The notes under the pieces: model-generated
Told to the model about the DNA's origin: nothing
The model's database searches: none
Seen by the model: only the letters and a program-made list of their open reading frames with translations
Part shown: piece after piece, positions 34,723-43,722 of the stretch
How the letters are laid out: every line of letters starts with the position of its first letter
Position numbering within the stretch: the first letter of the stretch is position 1
Translations under genes and position numbers: made by a program
Assembly: GCF_015565955.1 (NCBI RefSeq)
Contig: NZ_CP064760.1
Location: 248,001-312,000, forward strand
Length of the DNA: 64,000 nt
DNA from: Microbacterium schleiferi
GTDB lineage: Bacteria > Actinomycetota > Actinomycetes > Actinomycetales > Microbacteriaceae
Reading direction: 5' to 3'

Positions 34723-35512
34723 CACGTTGCTCAAGGTCGAGAACCTGAAGAAGACGTACGAGTCCTCGACCGGAATCGTCGAGGCGATCGGTGACATCAG
34801 CTTCACGATGCGTCAGGGCGAGCTCGTCTGCATCGTGGGTCCATCCGGATGCGGCAAGACGACCCTGCTCAAGTGCATCGCGGGACTCCTGCGACCCACC
34901 GCCGGTGTCATCGAGCTCGATGGCCAGCCGGTGACGGAGCCACCCGAGAACATGGCGCTGGTCTTCCAGGAGTATGGTCGCTCCCTCTACCCCTGGCTCA
35001 CCGTTCGGGGCAATGTCGAACTGCCGCTCCGACACCGGAAACTCTCACGCGCCGAGCGTGATCGGCTCATCGATGATGCCCTGCACGCGGTGGGACTCGA
35101 CCACGCCGCCAAGAGCTACCCGTGGCAGCTGTCGGGCGGGATGCAGCAGCGCGTCGCGATCGCGCGCGCCGTCGCATACCAGCCCGAGGTGCTCATCATG
35201 GACGAGCCGTTTGCTGCCGTGGATGCCCAGACGCGCGCTGATCTCGAAGACCTCGTTCGCACGCTCCACCGCGAACGCGGGATGTCGATCCTGTTCGTGA
35301 CGCACGATATCGACGAATCCGTCTACCTCGGTGAGCGCGTTGTGGTGCTCTCGAAGTCGCCGACCTGGGTGCAAGAGGATCTCGCGATCGATCTGCCCGA
35401 CGAGCGGGACCAGATCGTGACGCGCGCCCTGCCGCGGTTCACCGAACTGCGCACGCACGTTTACGAACAGATCCAGCGCGCCAAACGCGGCGAGGCGGTG
35501 CGTGCGCACTGA
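34715..35512 (+). CDS. ABC transporter ATP-binding protein (SsuB/TauB type)
   Basis: The 265-residue ATPase has Walker A GPSGCGKTTLLKC near residue 44, Q-loop LVFQEYGRSLYPW near 87, signature LSGGMQQRVAIARAV near 137, Walker B LIMDEPFAAVDA and switch His FVTHDIDES. The GTG at 34715 is backed by a strong AAGGAGG. It completes the second NMT1/Tau-type importer. The downstream PaaX-family ATG overlaps its stop codon. Confidence 0.9.
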   Translation: MPDTLLKVENLKKTYESSTGIVEAIGDISFTMRQGELVCIVGPSGCGKTTLLKCIAGLLRPTAGVIELDGQPVTEPPENMALVFQEYGRSLYPWLTVRGNVELPLRHRKLSRAERDRLIDDALHAVGLDHAAKSYPWQLSGGMQQRVAIARAVAYQPEVLIMDEPFAAVDAQTRADLEDLVRTLHRERGMSILFVTHDIDESVYLGERVVVLSKSPTWVQEDLAIDLPDERDQIVTRALPRFTELRTHVYEQIQRAKRGEAVRAH

Positions 35513-36359
35513 TGAGTACCGTCGCGTCCTCCCCTCTCGGCAGTCGATCGCCTCGTGAGTTGGCGTTGGCGCTGTTGGGTGAATACCTGCTCGATGAGCC
35601 GGCGACGTGGGTGCGGGCGGGATTGTTCATCGAGGTTCTCGAGGGGCCGGCATCCAGCCTCCTGCGACGCGCGCTGCGCTGGACCGTCTTGAGCAGAACG
35701 GGATCCTGCGTCGAGAGCGGCACGGACGCGAAGTGTCATTCGTCCTCACAGCCGGGGGCGCTGCGATGCTCGCCGAGGCAGGGGAACGCGTGCGGAATCC
35801 TCAGCCGCTGCATGCGGATGGCGATGGCTGGACGCTCGCGACATTCAGTGTTCCCGAGGGGCAGCGGACCCTGCGCCACCGACTACGCTCGACCCTGACC
35901 TGGGAGGGGTTCGCTCCGCTCCGCGACGGACTGTGGATCGCGCCGGGCGTCGTTGATCTGCAGCGGGGCCTCGCGAGCCTGCTTCCCGAACTCGGAACCG
36001 GTCTGGTCGCGTTTCATGCGCGCGAACTCGACGGGTTCCCTATCGCGGATGCCGTGAGAACTGCATGGGACATCGACGCCATTCGTGCGGCACATATCAG
36101 CTTCATCGACGCATGGTCGGACTCGGCTGTTCGGGATGCCTCGACGGCGCTTTCGATGCGCGTGATGCTCGTCGCAGACTGGCTTGCGCTCGTCCGCCTC
36201 GATCCGGGTCTCCCGCGAAACCTGCTCGATCCGGAGTGGCCGGCGGATCGCTCGCTCAGGCTGTATCTGCGACTACGTGATGAGACCGCGGTCCCCGCTT
36301 CCCGGGAGTTCGCCCGCCAGGCTCCCGCCGCCGGACTGCCTGAACCAGTGGGGGGCTGA
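35512..36359 (+). pseudogene. PaaX-family transcriptional regulator, frameshifted
   Basis: A PaaX-like repressor of about 282 residues is split. The N-terminal MSTVASSPLGSRSPRELAL reads from 35512. From about 35647 the family sequence continues in another frame (GIQPPATRAALDRLEQNGIL, wing RRERHGREVSFVLT, then the PaaX core RLRSTLTWEGFAPLRDGLWI). The break is at the G4 run 35643-35646; one extra G gives EGAGIQPPATR. The start overlaps the ATPase stop, so it is the last gene of the second catabolic operon and probably its local repressor. PaaX proteins usually sense acyl-CoA intermediates. Confidence 0.78.
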
Positions 36360-36457
36360 CCTCTGACTGACGATCCGGGTCGACGTCGTTCTGGCAGCGT
36401 GCTGGTGGTGGCGCGGATTCGCAGCTTCCCCCGGCGTCGGAGTGATCTACTGGCGAT

Positions 36458-37489
36458 GTGACCCGAGACGACCACGCAGATCTGCCCTCGGAGGAGGAGC
36501 GCTCCCGACAGCGCCCGCGACGGGTCGGACTCGGGTCGCGGCGACAGATCCTCTGGACCCTCGTCGCCCTCGTGGTTGCCGTTCCGATCGTCATCCTGCC
36601 CTACATCGACCTCGTCGCGGGCGGGCTGGTCCCGATTGCACAGGCACTCCTCCCCGCCGGTGCCCTCGCTCTCCTCGTGCTGGCGGTCGTGCCGCTCCTT
36701 GCGCGCGCATGGGTAGCAGCCAGCGTCTTAGCCGTGGCTGCCGTCCTTGCGGTCGTTCCCGTCCTGACCCCGCTCCCGGCTGCAATCCCCTGCGAAACAT
36801 CGACGCCGCTGACAGTGCTCTCCTTCAACGCGAAGTTCGCCGGTGCCGACCCGCAGCAGCTGGCAGAGCTCGTCCGGAGTTCGGGAGCCGGAGCGGTCAT
36901 TCTGGTCGAGACCGATGAGGCTCTGCTCGACGCCGTTCTGGCGGGGCAGGGACTCGCCAGCGAGTTGCCGTACCGCACCGGCGAAGTCAGTCCCTACGCC
37001 GTCAACGGCAGCGTGATTCTCTCCGCTTACCCGCTCCGCGACGAGTCCGAGATCCCGGGGAGCGTCTTCGATCAGGTCAGCGCCGTCGCAACGCTTCCGG
37101 ATGGCTCCGACGTCCGTCTCGCTGCAGTGCATCCACCGCCGCCGATCGGTCAGCCCGACAGATGGTACGACGGGGTCGCAGCGATCGGCGTGTGGATCCG
37201 AGGGACGGACGATCAGCGCCTTATCGTCGCGGGGGACTTCAACGCCTCGTTCTCGCATCCGGTCTTTCGCGATCTGACGTCGGGTCTGCGCACCGCCGCG
37301 GAGGCGGCCGGGGCGGTGCCATGGCCGACCTGGCCCCAAGAGAAGCCGGTGCCCGCGTTCACCGCCATTGACCACGTGCTTGGGCGCGGGGCCGTGCCGA
37401 CGGGCTGGGACAGCGTGTATATCGAAGGAAGTGACCACCGGGCCGTCATCGCGAACTGGATGCTGTGTGAGCAGTCCGACCGCTCGTGA
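36458..37489 (+). CDS. Membrane-anchored endonuclease/exonuclease/phosphatase-family protein
   Basis: The 343-residue protein has a basic N-terminus, three membrane segments (about residues 32-105) and an EEP domain from residue 118. The domain carries SFNAKFAGADP, the Glu motif VILVETDEALL, VAGDFNASFSHP and the terminal SDHRAVIANW. EEP enzymes cleave phosphodiesters with Mg2+; membrane forms act on lipids or extracellular nucleic acid. The domain probably faces outward, an inference from topology. The GTG at 36458 is the only reasonable start. Confidence 0.82.
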   Translation: MTRDDHADLPSEEERSRQRPRRVGLGSRRQILWTLVALVVAVPIVILPYIDLVAGGLVPIAQALLPAGALALLVLAVVPLLARAWVAASVLAVAAVLAVVPVLTPLPAAIPCETSTPLTVLSFNAKFAGADPQQLAELVRSSGAGAVILVETDEALLDAVLAGQGLASELPYRTGEVSPYAVNGSVILSAYPLRDESEIPGSVFDQVSAVATLPDGSDVRLAAVHPPPPIGQPDRWYDGVAAIGVWIRGTDDQRLIVAGDFNASFSHPVFRDLTSGLRTAAEAAGAVPWPTWPQEKPVPAFTAIDHVLGRGAVPTGWDSVYIEGSDHRAVIANWMLCEQSDRS

Positions 37490-37570
37490 CCGCCGGCACT
37501 CGCGGGATCTGCCGCGTTCGACGTCGGCGCACTAGCGTGAAGACACCGGGCCGGGAGTCGGGAGGTCGAC

Positions 37571-38290
37571 ATGGCACGTCGGGTTCTTGTCGTTGACGAC
37601 GAGAAAGAGATCCGTGCCGTGCTGCGGGGCTACCTGGAGGCCGACGGGAATGTCGTGACAGAGGCGGCGACCGGCGCGGACGCCCTCGAGCGGGCGCTGG
37701 CGACGGATGGCACAGCTCCCGAGGTCGTCCTTCTCGACATTCAGCTCCCGGATGTGGATGGCCTCGAGGTGCTGCGGAGGCTGCGCCGCAGCTCTGACGT
37801 GTTCGTCATTCTCGTGACGGCGCGCACGGAAGAGGCCGACGCACTCATCGGATTGTCCACCGGCGCCGACGACTACATCCGCAAGCCGTTCAGCCCGCGG
37901 GAGGTGGCGGCTCGCGTTCGCACCCTGCTGAGGCGTGTGCGGGTGCCCGGTGCGGGGATCGAGGTTGATGACGGCGTGCTTCGCTTCGCGGGGCTCACCG
38001 TTGATCCCGCCCGGCGCGAAGTCGTCGTCGACGGGAAGCAGTTGTCGCTGTCGGCCCTGGAGTTCGACGTCCTGCGAGCGCTTGCCGGATCCCCCGGACG
38101 GGTGTACTCCCGGTCGCAGCTCCTCGAAGAGGTATGGGGATACGACTTCTTCGGTGATGAGAGAGTCGTCGACGTCCACATCCGGAACCTGCGCAAGACT
38201 CTCGGCGATGATGCTGCCGACCCCCGCATCATCGGCACCGTGCGGGGCGTCGGCTACAAGTTCCTGCTGCAGCCGGAGGTGAAGCCGTGA
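37571..38290 (+). CDS. OmpR-family response regulator
   Basis: The 239-residue regulator has a receiver domain with VDDEKEIR near residue 8, the phospho-accepting Asp in VVLLDIQLPDVDGLE near 56, the Thr in VTARTEE and Lys in YIRKPFSPRE. It is followed by a winged-helix output domain (VYSRSQLLEEVWGYDF, RVVDVHIRNLRKTLG). Its stop overlaps the histidine-kinase start by 4 bp, so the pair is one signalling unit. Confidence 0.93.
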   Translation: MARRVLVVDDEKEIRAVLRGYLEADGNVVTEAATGADALERALATDGTAPEVVLLDIQLPDVDGLEVLRRLRRSSDVFVILVTARTEEADALIGLSTGADDYIRKPFSPREVAARVRTLLRRVRVPGAGIEVDDGVLRFAGLTVDPARREVVVDGKQLSLSALEFDVLRALAGSPGRVYSRSQLLEEVWGYDFFGDERVVDVHIRNLRKTLGDDAADPRIIGTVRGVGYKFLLQPEVKP

Positions 38291-39390
38291 ACAGGTTGCG
38301 TTCGCGTCTGGTCGTCTCGCATCTCGTTGTCGCCGTGCTCGGCGCTGTCGCCACGGTCATCGTCGTGATGGTTCTTACCCCGGTGATCTTCGACAGGCAG
38401 GTCCGGATGAGCGGGGGATCGATGGGCGGAGGCGGTGCCGGTCAGGGTTACCGCCAGCAGCTCATCGTGGACGTGACGATCGCCGTCGCCGAGGCGCTCG
38501 CCGTCGGACTGGTCGTCGGCGTCCTGACCGCGGCCAGTGCCGGAGTCATCGTCGCCGCCCGGGTCGCGAAGCCGCTGCGCGAAATGTCCGCGGCGACGAA
38601 ACGGATCGCAGCCGGGGAGTATGACGCGAGGGTCGACAGGCCTAGGGATCAGGAGCTTGCTGCTCTCGCCGAAGCGGTCAATACGCTCGGGGGGACGCTC
38701 GCCGAGACCGAAGGCCGGCGCACTCGCCTTCTCGGCGAGGTCGCCCACGAAATGCGCACGCCTCTGACCATCATCGACGGATATGTCGAGGGGATGATCG
38801 ATGGAATTGTGCCGCCCGAAGCCGAGCAGCTCGGCAAGGTGAGCGACGAGGTTCGGCGCCTGCGACGGCTCTCCGACGACCTGTCAGCATTGTCGAGAGC
38901 AGAGGAAGGTCGCCTAGACCTGACGCTGCGACAGTTGGACCTGCGCGACCTGGTCGGTGCCGCAGTGGGGCGACTGCGTCCGCAGGCAGACGACGCCGGG
39001 ATCCGGCTCGACACTCACCTGGCGCCGGTGGAGGTCCCGGTGCTCGTGGATGCCGATCGAATCACACAGGTGGTGACGAATCTCGTGGGAAATGCCATCC
39101 GGGCGACCCCGGAGGGTGGGGCGATCGATGTCTCCGTCGTTGAGGATCCGGGAGGCGCCCAGATCCGCGTAGCCGACACGGGCGAGGGGCTCGCGGCGGC
39201 GGAGCTCGACCGGGTGTTCGAGCGCTTCTACCGCGTGCCGGGTGGTCGGACCGGCGGCGGCGGGTCGGGGATCGGATTGACGATCGCGCGCGGGATCGCC
39301 CGGGCCCACGGTGGCCAACTCACGGCGGCATCCGCCGGGCCCGGGCAAGGATCTGTGTTCACGATGCGGATGCCGCGTGCGACAGACTGA
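38287..39390 (+). CDS. Sensor histidine kinase
   Basis: The 367-residue membrane kinase has two TM helices (about 9-33 and 62-85) flanking a very short Gly/Met-rich outer loop, a HAMP segment (VAKPLREMSAATKRIAAGEYDARV), the H box GEVAHEMRTPLTIIDGYVEG, the N box ITQVVTNLVGNAIRATP and G boxes VADTGEGLAAAE and GSGIGLTIARGI. The tiny extracellular loop suggests sensing at or in the membrane. It is translated with the upstream response regulator and converges with a secreted DUF2202 gene. Confidence 0.92.
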   Translation: MNRLRSRLVVSHLVVAVLGAVATVIVVMVLTPVIFDRQVRMSGGSMGGGGAGQGYRQQLIVDVTIAVAEALAVGLVVGVLTAASAGVIVAARVAKPLREMSAATKRIAAGEYDARVDRPRDQELAALAEAVNTLGGTLAETEGRRTRLLGEVAHEMRTPLTIIDGYVEGMIDGIVPPEAEQLGKVSDEVRRLRRLSDDLSALSRAEEGRLDLTLRQLDLRDLVGAAVGRLRPQADDAGIRLDTHLAPVEVPVLVDADRITQVVTNLVGNAIRATPEGGAIDVSVVEDPGGAQIRVADTGEGLAAAELDRVFERFYRVPGGRTGGGGSGIGLTIARGIARAHGGQLTAASAGPGQGSVFTMRMPRATD

Positions 39391-39438
39391 GCACGCGTGT
39401 GACGCGCGCGGAGCGCGGCGAGGCGCCGACCGGGCCGA

Positions 39439-40158
39439 CTAGCTGCCAGGGTACTGGCAGTCGCGGTCTCCCGATCCGGGGCGGCCACCGTCATGGCCGA
39501 TGCCGCTCCCGTCGCGGCCACCGGGGTGACCCATCTCTCCGCTGCGTTCGCCGCCGCTGCCCGCGCCCGGCTCGTGACCGTCACCGGACCGGATCGTTCC
39601 CTCTGCGGCGGCGGTGTAGGCGGCCAGGTGTCGCTGAGAACCGTCCTTCAGGTTCTCCAGCACACGGTCGACATCGGACGGATAGTCTGCCGCGAGAGCC
39701 GCGTCGAGATCGGCGATGTCGGTTTCCTCGATCGTGATCCCGACCTCGTACGCGGCAGCCAGCGAGGTCTGCGCTTTGGACAGCAGATCGTCGTAGAGGG
39801 CTTGCAGGTCATCGTCGGCATAAGTACCGGCCGCAAGACCCGCGGAGGGGTCCGCGATGTCGTACGTCTCCAGCAGGCGTCCGACGGCATCGAAGTGGCG
39901 CTCCTCGCTGCGGGTGATCATGCTGAACGGGCGAGCCCCGCCGTAGTAGTCGGCGATGGCTGCGTAGAGGTCGCGGGCGAGACGTTCTTCCTCACGCATA
40001 TAAGTCAGGACGTCATCGACGTCGGCCGAAGCGGACACGGATACCGGGCCGATGCTCTCTGGAGCTACGGCGGACGCCGCGGTTCCACCGAAAGCGAGGC
40101 CGAAGGCGGCGAGCGCGCTCACACCCAGGGCGGTGGCGGTTCGAGTTGTCGTGTTCAT
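39439..40158 (-). CDS. Secreted DUF2202 ferritin-like protein
   Basis: The 239-residue protein has a Sec signal peptide (start MNTTTRTATALGV, cleavage near ASA-VAPE). It is followed by a DUF2202 helical domain with VLTYMREEERLARDLYAAI near residue 53 and ITRSEERHFDAVGRLLE near 82, both carrying ExxH/EE metal-type motifs. The C-terminal 45 residues are Gly/His/Asp-rich and may bind metal. The ATG at 40158 fits AGAGGTGA. A role in envelope metal handling is inferred. It faces the two-component system, its possible regulator. Confidence 0.78.
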   Translation of the reverse strand: MNTTTRTATALGVSALAAFGLAFGGTAASAVAPESIGPVSVSASADVDDVLTYMREEERLARDLYAAIADYYGGARPFSMITRSEERHFDAVGRLLETYDIADPSAGLAAGTYADDDLQALYDDLLSKAQTSLAAAYEVGITIEETDIADLDAALAADYPSDVDRVLENLKDGSQRHLAAYTAAAEGTIRSGDGHEPGAGSGGERSGEMGHPGGRDGSGIGHDGGRPGSGDRDCQYPGS

Positions 40159-40354
40159 GGGGATCACCTCTGCGGGTTGTTCTCTGTTGTGTGCTATCGG
40201 GATTCAGTGAACCCCTCGTTGGTGAAGCGCCGCGCTCGGCCCGTGTGAAGCGTTCGTGAAGAACCGGAAGCGCGCGTGGCCGCCCTGCGGTCTTCGCCGA
40301 CCGCGCCCCCGCGCAGGACCATCCGCCTCGGCTGCCGCACGGGCTCGCATACGT

Positions 40355-40708
40355 GTGCGATCGCAGGGAAGTCAGGCGCGGTGCGACACCGCCCGAGCCA
40401 TCGCAGCGAAGGCACTGAGGGCGACCCGCATCGGTTGTGTCGTGTTCGATGCGTTCTCACGCACCTTCTTCCGTAACTGCTACGAGATCGGACTTCCTTC
40501 GCTAGAGGTGCCCGGCGTGACCGCTTTGGTGGAGGACGGCGACCATGTCCTGGTGGATGTTGCGGGTGGGTTCCTCCGCAACGAGACGCGCGGGATCGAA
40601 CGCCGCGTCGCGCCGGCCTCGCCCTTCCTCTTGCGGATGCTCGCCGCGGGTGGCCTCATCGCACTCACACAGAGCGACCCCGACTGGGCAACGACAGCGA
40701 ATCGATGA
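40355..40708 (+). pseudogene. LeuD/aconitase-small-subunit-like remnant
   Basis: From about base 40394 the reading frame resembles the C-terminal swivel domain of 3-isopropylmalate dehydratase small subunits. AIAAKALRATRIGCVV is followed by FDAFSRTFFRNCYEIGLPSL, which matches the SFARIFYRNAINIGLP-type motif, and then by SPFLLRMLAAGGLIALTQ. The normal N-terminal half, with the GSGSSREHA motif, is missing or degenerate, and the only in-frame start is a GTG at 40355 without a ribosome site. No leuC lies nearby. It is probably a decayed or truncated gene, less likely a small stand-alone domain. Confidence 0.55.
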
Positions 40709-40738
40709 ACGGAAGGCCAGTAAATTCGACAACCAGCG

Positions 40739-41599
40739 TCAGCGGCTGAGGGTTGCGAAGCGGCGGATCGAGAGCGGCACGAACACGACGAGCATCACGA
40801 CGGTGAACAGCAGCACATAGACCACCGGATGCTGCAGCGGCCACGCATCCGTCGTCGCGCCGCCGGCTGGCGCATTGCCGAACAGCTCTCGCGCCGCTTG
40901 GACGAGGGCTGAGACCGGGTTCCACTCCGCGATGACCCGAAGCGGGCCGGGGAGATTCTCGCTCGGGACGAACGCGTTCGAGATGAAGGTGAGTGGGAAC
41001 AGGATCAGGAAAGAGGCGTTGTTGATGACCTCGGGACTTCGGACGATCAGTCCGAGGAAGGCGAGAACCCACGAAAGCGCGTAGGCAAACACCAACAGCA
41101 GTGCGACACCCGCGATGAACTCGAGGGGCGAGGATGTGACCCGCCAGCCGACGATCACTCCGGTCAGCATCATGACGATGAGGGACAGGACGTTGATGAC
41201 GAGGTCACCGACCGTGCGCCCGATGAGGACTGCCGATCCGCTCATGGGCAGCGTGCGGAACCGATCGATGATGCCGTCCTTCAGGTCCTGCGCCATGGCA
41301 GAGCCCGAATATGTGGAGCCGAAGACAATGGTCTGCGCGAAGATCCCCGCCATGAGGAATGACGTGTAGCTCTCACCCGGCACCTGGATCGACGATCCAA
41401 ACACGAAAGTGAAGAGCAGCACGAACATGATCGGCTGGATGAGAGTAAAGACGAGGATATCGGGGACGCGAGTGAGCTTCTTCACGTTGCGCCATGTCGT
41501 GACGTAGCCGTCTGAGAGGAAACGGACGAAGGCGCTGCCGGTCGCGGGATGCAAGGTTCCACGAGACGGTTGTGCCGTGCGAGCGGTCTCGGCACTCAT
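40739..41599 (-). CDS. ABC-2 type exporter permease (DrrB-like)
   Basis: The 286-residue membrane protein has about six TM segments and the ABC-2 pattern IQPIMFVLLFTFVFGSSIQVP near residue 55 and LFPLTFISNAFVPSENLPG near 200. It overlaps its ATPase partner by 4 bp. Such pairs export drugs, polyketides or lipids. No biosynthetic cluster is near, so a resistance or housekeeping role is more likely. Confidence 0.87.
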   Translation of the reverse strand: MSAETARTAQPSRGTLHPATGSAFVRFLSDGYVTTWRNVKKLTRVPDILVFTLIQPIMFVLLFTFVFGSSIQVPGESYTSFLMAGIFAQTIVFGSTYSGSAMAQDLKDGIIDRFRTLPMSGSAVLIGRTVGDLVINVLSLIVMMLTGVIVGWRVTSSPLEFIAGVALLLVFAYALSWVLAFLGLIVRSPEVINNASFLILFPLTFISNAFVPSENLPGPLRVIAEWNPVSALVQAARELFGNAPAGGATTDAWPLQHPVVYVLLFTVVMLVVFVPLSIRRFATLSR

Positions 41600-42573
41600 G
41601 CCGCCTCCTCCTGGTCCGCGATCTGCTCGGCGGCGTGGCCTGTCAATTGCAGGAACACGTCGTCCAGAGTGGGTCTGCGCATCCCTACGTCGTGCAGGTC
41701 GACGCCTGCGGCCGCCGTGTCCGTCATGATGCGGGAAAGCGCGTCTGCGCCGTTACTCACGGGAACCACCAGACCACGGGCTCCGTCCGAGGTAACCGGC
41801 CCCGATCCGTAGCGTGCCAGAATTTCACGCATTGCGTCAGCTTCGTTCTCGGAGACGAGGCTGACCGCGATGCGCTGGCCGCCGACCGAGGACTTCAGCT
41901 CGTCTGCGGTGCCCTTCGCGATCACGCGGCCGTTGTCGATGATCGAGATCGAGTCGGCGAGGCGGTCGGCCTCCTCGAGGTATTGCGTGGTCAGGAGCAC
42001 CGTCGTGCCTCCGGCGACGAGCGCTTCGATCACATCCCACAGCGCGAGCCGGCTGCGCGGGTCGAGGCCCGTCGTCGGTTCGTCGAGGAACAGGACCGGG
42101 GGATTGATAACGAGCGCGCCGGCCAGGTCGATCCGGCGCCGCATCCCGCCCGAGAATCCCTTGACGGGCCGGTTCTGGGCATCCACGAGGTCGAACAGCT
42201 CGATGAGTTCGCGTGCCCGCTGCGCTGACCGGCGCCGTCCGAGGTGGTAGAGCATCCCCACCATGAAGAGGTTCTCGAACCCGGTGAGGTTCTCGTCAAC
42301 CGCCGCGTACTGACCGCTCGCGCCACTCATCCGACGGATCTGCTGCGGGTCGGCAAGCACGTCGACACCGTCGATGCTCGCGGAACCGGCATCCGGTCGG
42401 ATGAGGGTCGTCAGCACCTTCACCGTCGTTGTCTTGCCGGCACCGTTCGGCCCGAGCAGCGCCGCGACGGTTCCCTCCGGCACCGACAGGTCGAGCCCGT
42501 CAAGCGCGCGGACGACTGGCGCACCCCGCGGATGGTAGGTCTTGACGAGTCCACTCGCCTCGATGAAAGCCAT
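41596..42573 (-). CDS. ABC exporter ATP-binding protein (DrrA-like)
   Basis: The 325-residue ATPase has Walker A LLGPNGAGKTTTVKVL near residue 42, signature FSGGMRRRIDLAGAL near 143, Walker B VLFLDEPTTGLDPRS and the daunorubicin-type C-terminal domain ending RRPTLDDVFLQLTG. The start at 42573 matches family N-termini (MAFIEASGLVKTY). Its ribosome site is weak, and 42603 is an alternative. It is divergent from the di-iron-like gene across 84 bp. Confidence 0.88.
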   Translation of the reverse strand: MAFIEASGLVKTYHPRGAPVVRALDGLDLSVPEGTVAALLGPNGAGKTTTVKVLTTLIRPDAGSASIDGVDVLADPQQIRRMSGASGQYAAVDENLTGFENLFMVGMLYHLGRRRSAQRARELIELFDLVDAQNRPVKGFSGGMRRRIDLAGALVINPPVLFLDEPTTGLDPRSRLALWDVIEALVAGGTTVLLTTQYLEEADRLADSISIIDNGRVIAKGTADELKSSVGGQRIAVSLVSENEADAMREILARYGSGPVTSDGARGLVVPVSNGADALSRIMTDTAAAGVDLHDVGMRRPTLDDVFLQLTGHAAEQIADQEEAA

Positions 42574-42657
42574 GGCAGGGATGGTACCGGTGCGAGACGA
42601 CATTCCGGGTAGTCGGCGGCGGCCCCACGGGGGCGGACTCTCCCGCATGATGGATGC

Positions 42658-43530
42658 ATGGCTGAGCCGGTGACGTCCCAGCGGATTCTCGAGCACGTCC
42701 AGAGGCTCGGCGAGGAGCATCCGCCGATCGAGCTGGACTCCGTCGACCGCGGCATCCGTGACCCGCGAGCTGTCGCCGACCGGTACGGGCGTGTCATCGA
42801 CTACCTAGCTCGCGTCGAGCTCGAGGTCGACCGCAACGTGCTCGAGCTGCTCGTGCTGCTGCCCGATGTCAGCGAGGTGGACCGCCTGTTCTACGCGGAC
42901 GTCTGGCAGCCTCAGGAAATCCAGCACGGCCTGATCCTCGATCGGCTACAGCAGGACCTCGGACGCGCCGCCGCGGAGCCAGTGCTCGACGTGTCATACA
43001 AGATGCGGATCATGGGCGCACTCGCTCATTTCTCCGCGATCCAGGACATCGCTCGGCTGCTGTATTACCTGACCGGCGCGAGCACTGAACGGCAGGCGGT
43101 GCTCGCCTACAACACGATCCATGGCGGGATGACCGAGCTCGGCGAGACCGCGATCGCCGAAACGATCATCACGCCCATCCGTCGGCAAGAGCCCGGCCAT
43201 TTCGCGTTCTACCGCATGAGCGCAACTGAGCTCGTGCACTCCGGCGCGCTTCGCCCTTGGCAGCTGTACCTCGCTCGCGTCTTGCGCGAGAAGACCTACA
43301 ACCTCGTCGGGACGAACGGGCAAGATCGCTACCGCACGCAGATGGGCGGCGTCGTCACCGCGCTCGGTTTCGACACCGACCTCGACAAGTACGCGCGCGA
43401 GGTCGGCCGCATCGAAGCGCAGCTGCTGTGGGCGCACGAGCGCGGCATGGAGTTTCCGCCCTACGTTCTGCGGGCCCTGCGCGAGAGCATCGACCTCTAC
43501 CGCGAGCGCGGCTTCGACGACGCCGCCTGA
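42658..43530 (+). CDS. Ferritin-superfamily di-iron protein (acyl-ACP-desaturase-like), unknown function
   Basis: The 290-residue, largely helical protein shows two ExxH motifs: DVWQPQEIQHGLILDR near residue 85 and ITPIRRQEPGHFAFYR near 172. These are preceded by Glu-containing helices, including ELGETAIAET. The arrangement resembles the di-iron site of acyl-ACP desaturases and related ferritin-like oxidases. The rest matches no family I can name. There is no signal peptide or membrane segment. It lies between a divergent ABC exporter and an F420-type oxidoreductase, after which comes a repeat element. A redox role is inferred. Confidence 0.6.
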   Translation: MAEPVTSQRILEHVQRLGEEHPPIELDSVDRGIRDPRAVADRYGRVIDYLARVELEVDRNVLELLVLLPDVSEVDRLFYADVWQPQEIQHGLILDRLQQDLGRAAAEPVLDVSYKMRIMGALAHFSAIQDIARLLYYLTGASTERQAVLAYNTIHGGMTELGETAIAETIITPIRRQEPGHFAFYRMSATELVHSGALRPWQLYLARVLREKTYNLVGTNGQDRYRTQMGGVVTALGFDTDLDKYAREVGRIEAQLLWAHERGMEFPPYVLRALRESIDLYRERGFDDAA

Positions 43531-43554
43531 CGCGGCATCCCCGGCTTGACCGGC

Positions 43555-43640
43555 CTCTCGCAGGCAGGGATTCTTCCTGGGGTAGGACGATCTGCCCGCT
43601 CATCGTCCTGCATCAGGGATTTCTCCTACGCCCGTGAGGT
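43555..43640. repeat. Palindromic intergenic repeat, copy A
   Basis: Its core GTAGGACGAT...ATCGTCCTGC is flanked by GGGATTCTTCC and GGGATTTCTCCTACG, forming a long imperfect hairpin. It belongs to the same family as the copies at 44601, 44730 and 47089. Its right flank (GAGGTGGGGC...ACCACGGATGCCGG) resembles that of copy D. It lies between the di-iron gene and the luciferase-like oxidoreductase gene. Confidence 0.75.
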
Positions 43641-43722
43641 GGGGCGCGAGACCACGGATGCCGGCAGCGACGTAATCTGACAGCGTGGCCGGATTCGGCA
43701 TCCGGCCCGGGACGGAGCTGAC

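Noticed and set aside
42658..43530. Prophage, CRISPR or toxin-antitoxin content in the accessory stretch
   Set aside because: No integrase, repeat-spacer array, capsid or toxin motif was seen anywhere in the window; the palindromes lack spacer structure.
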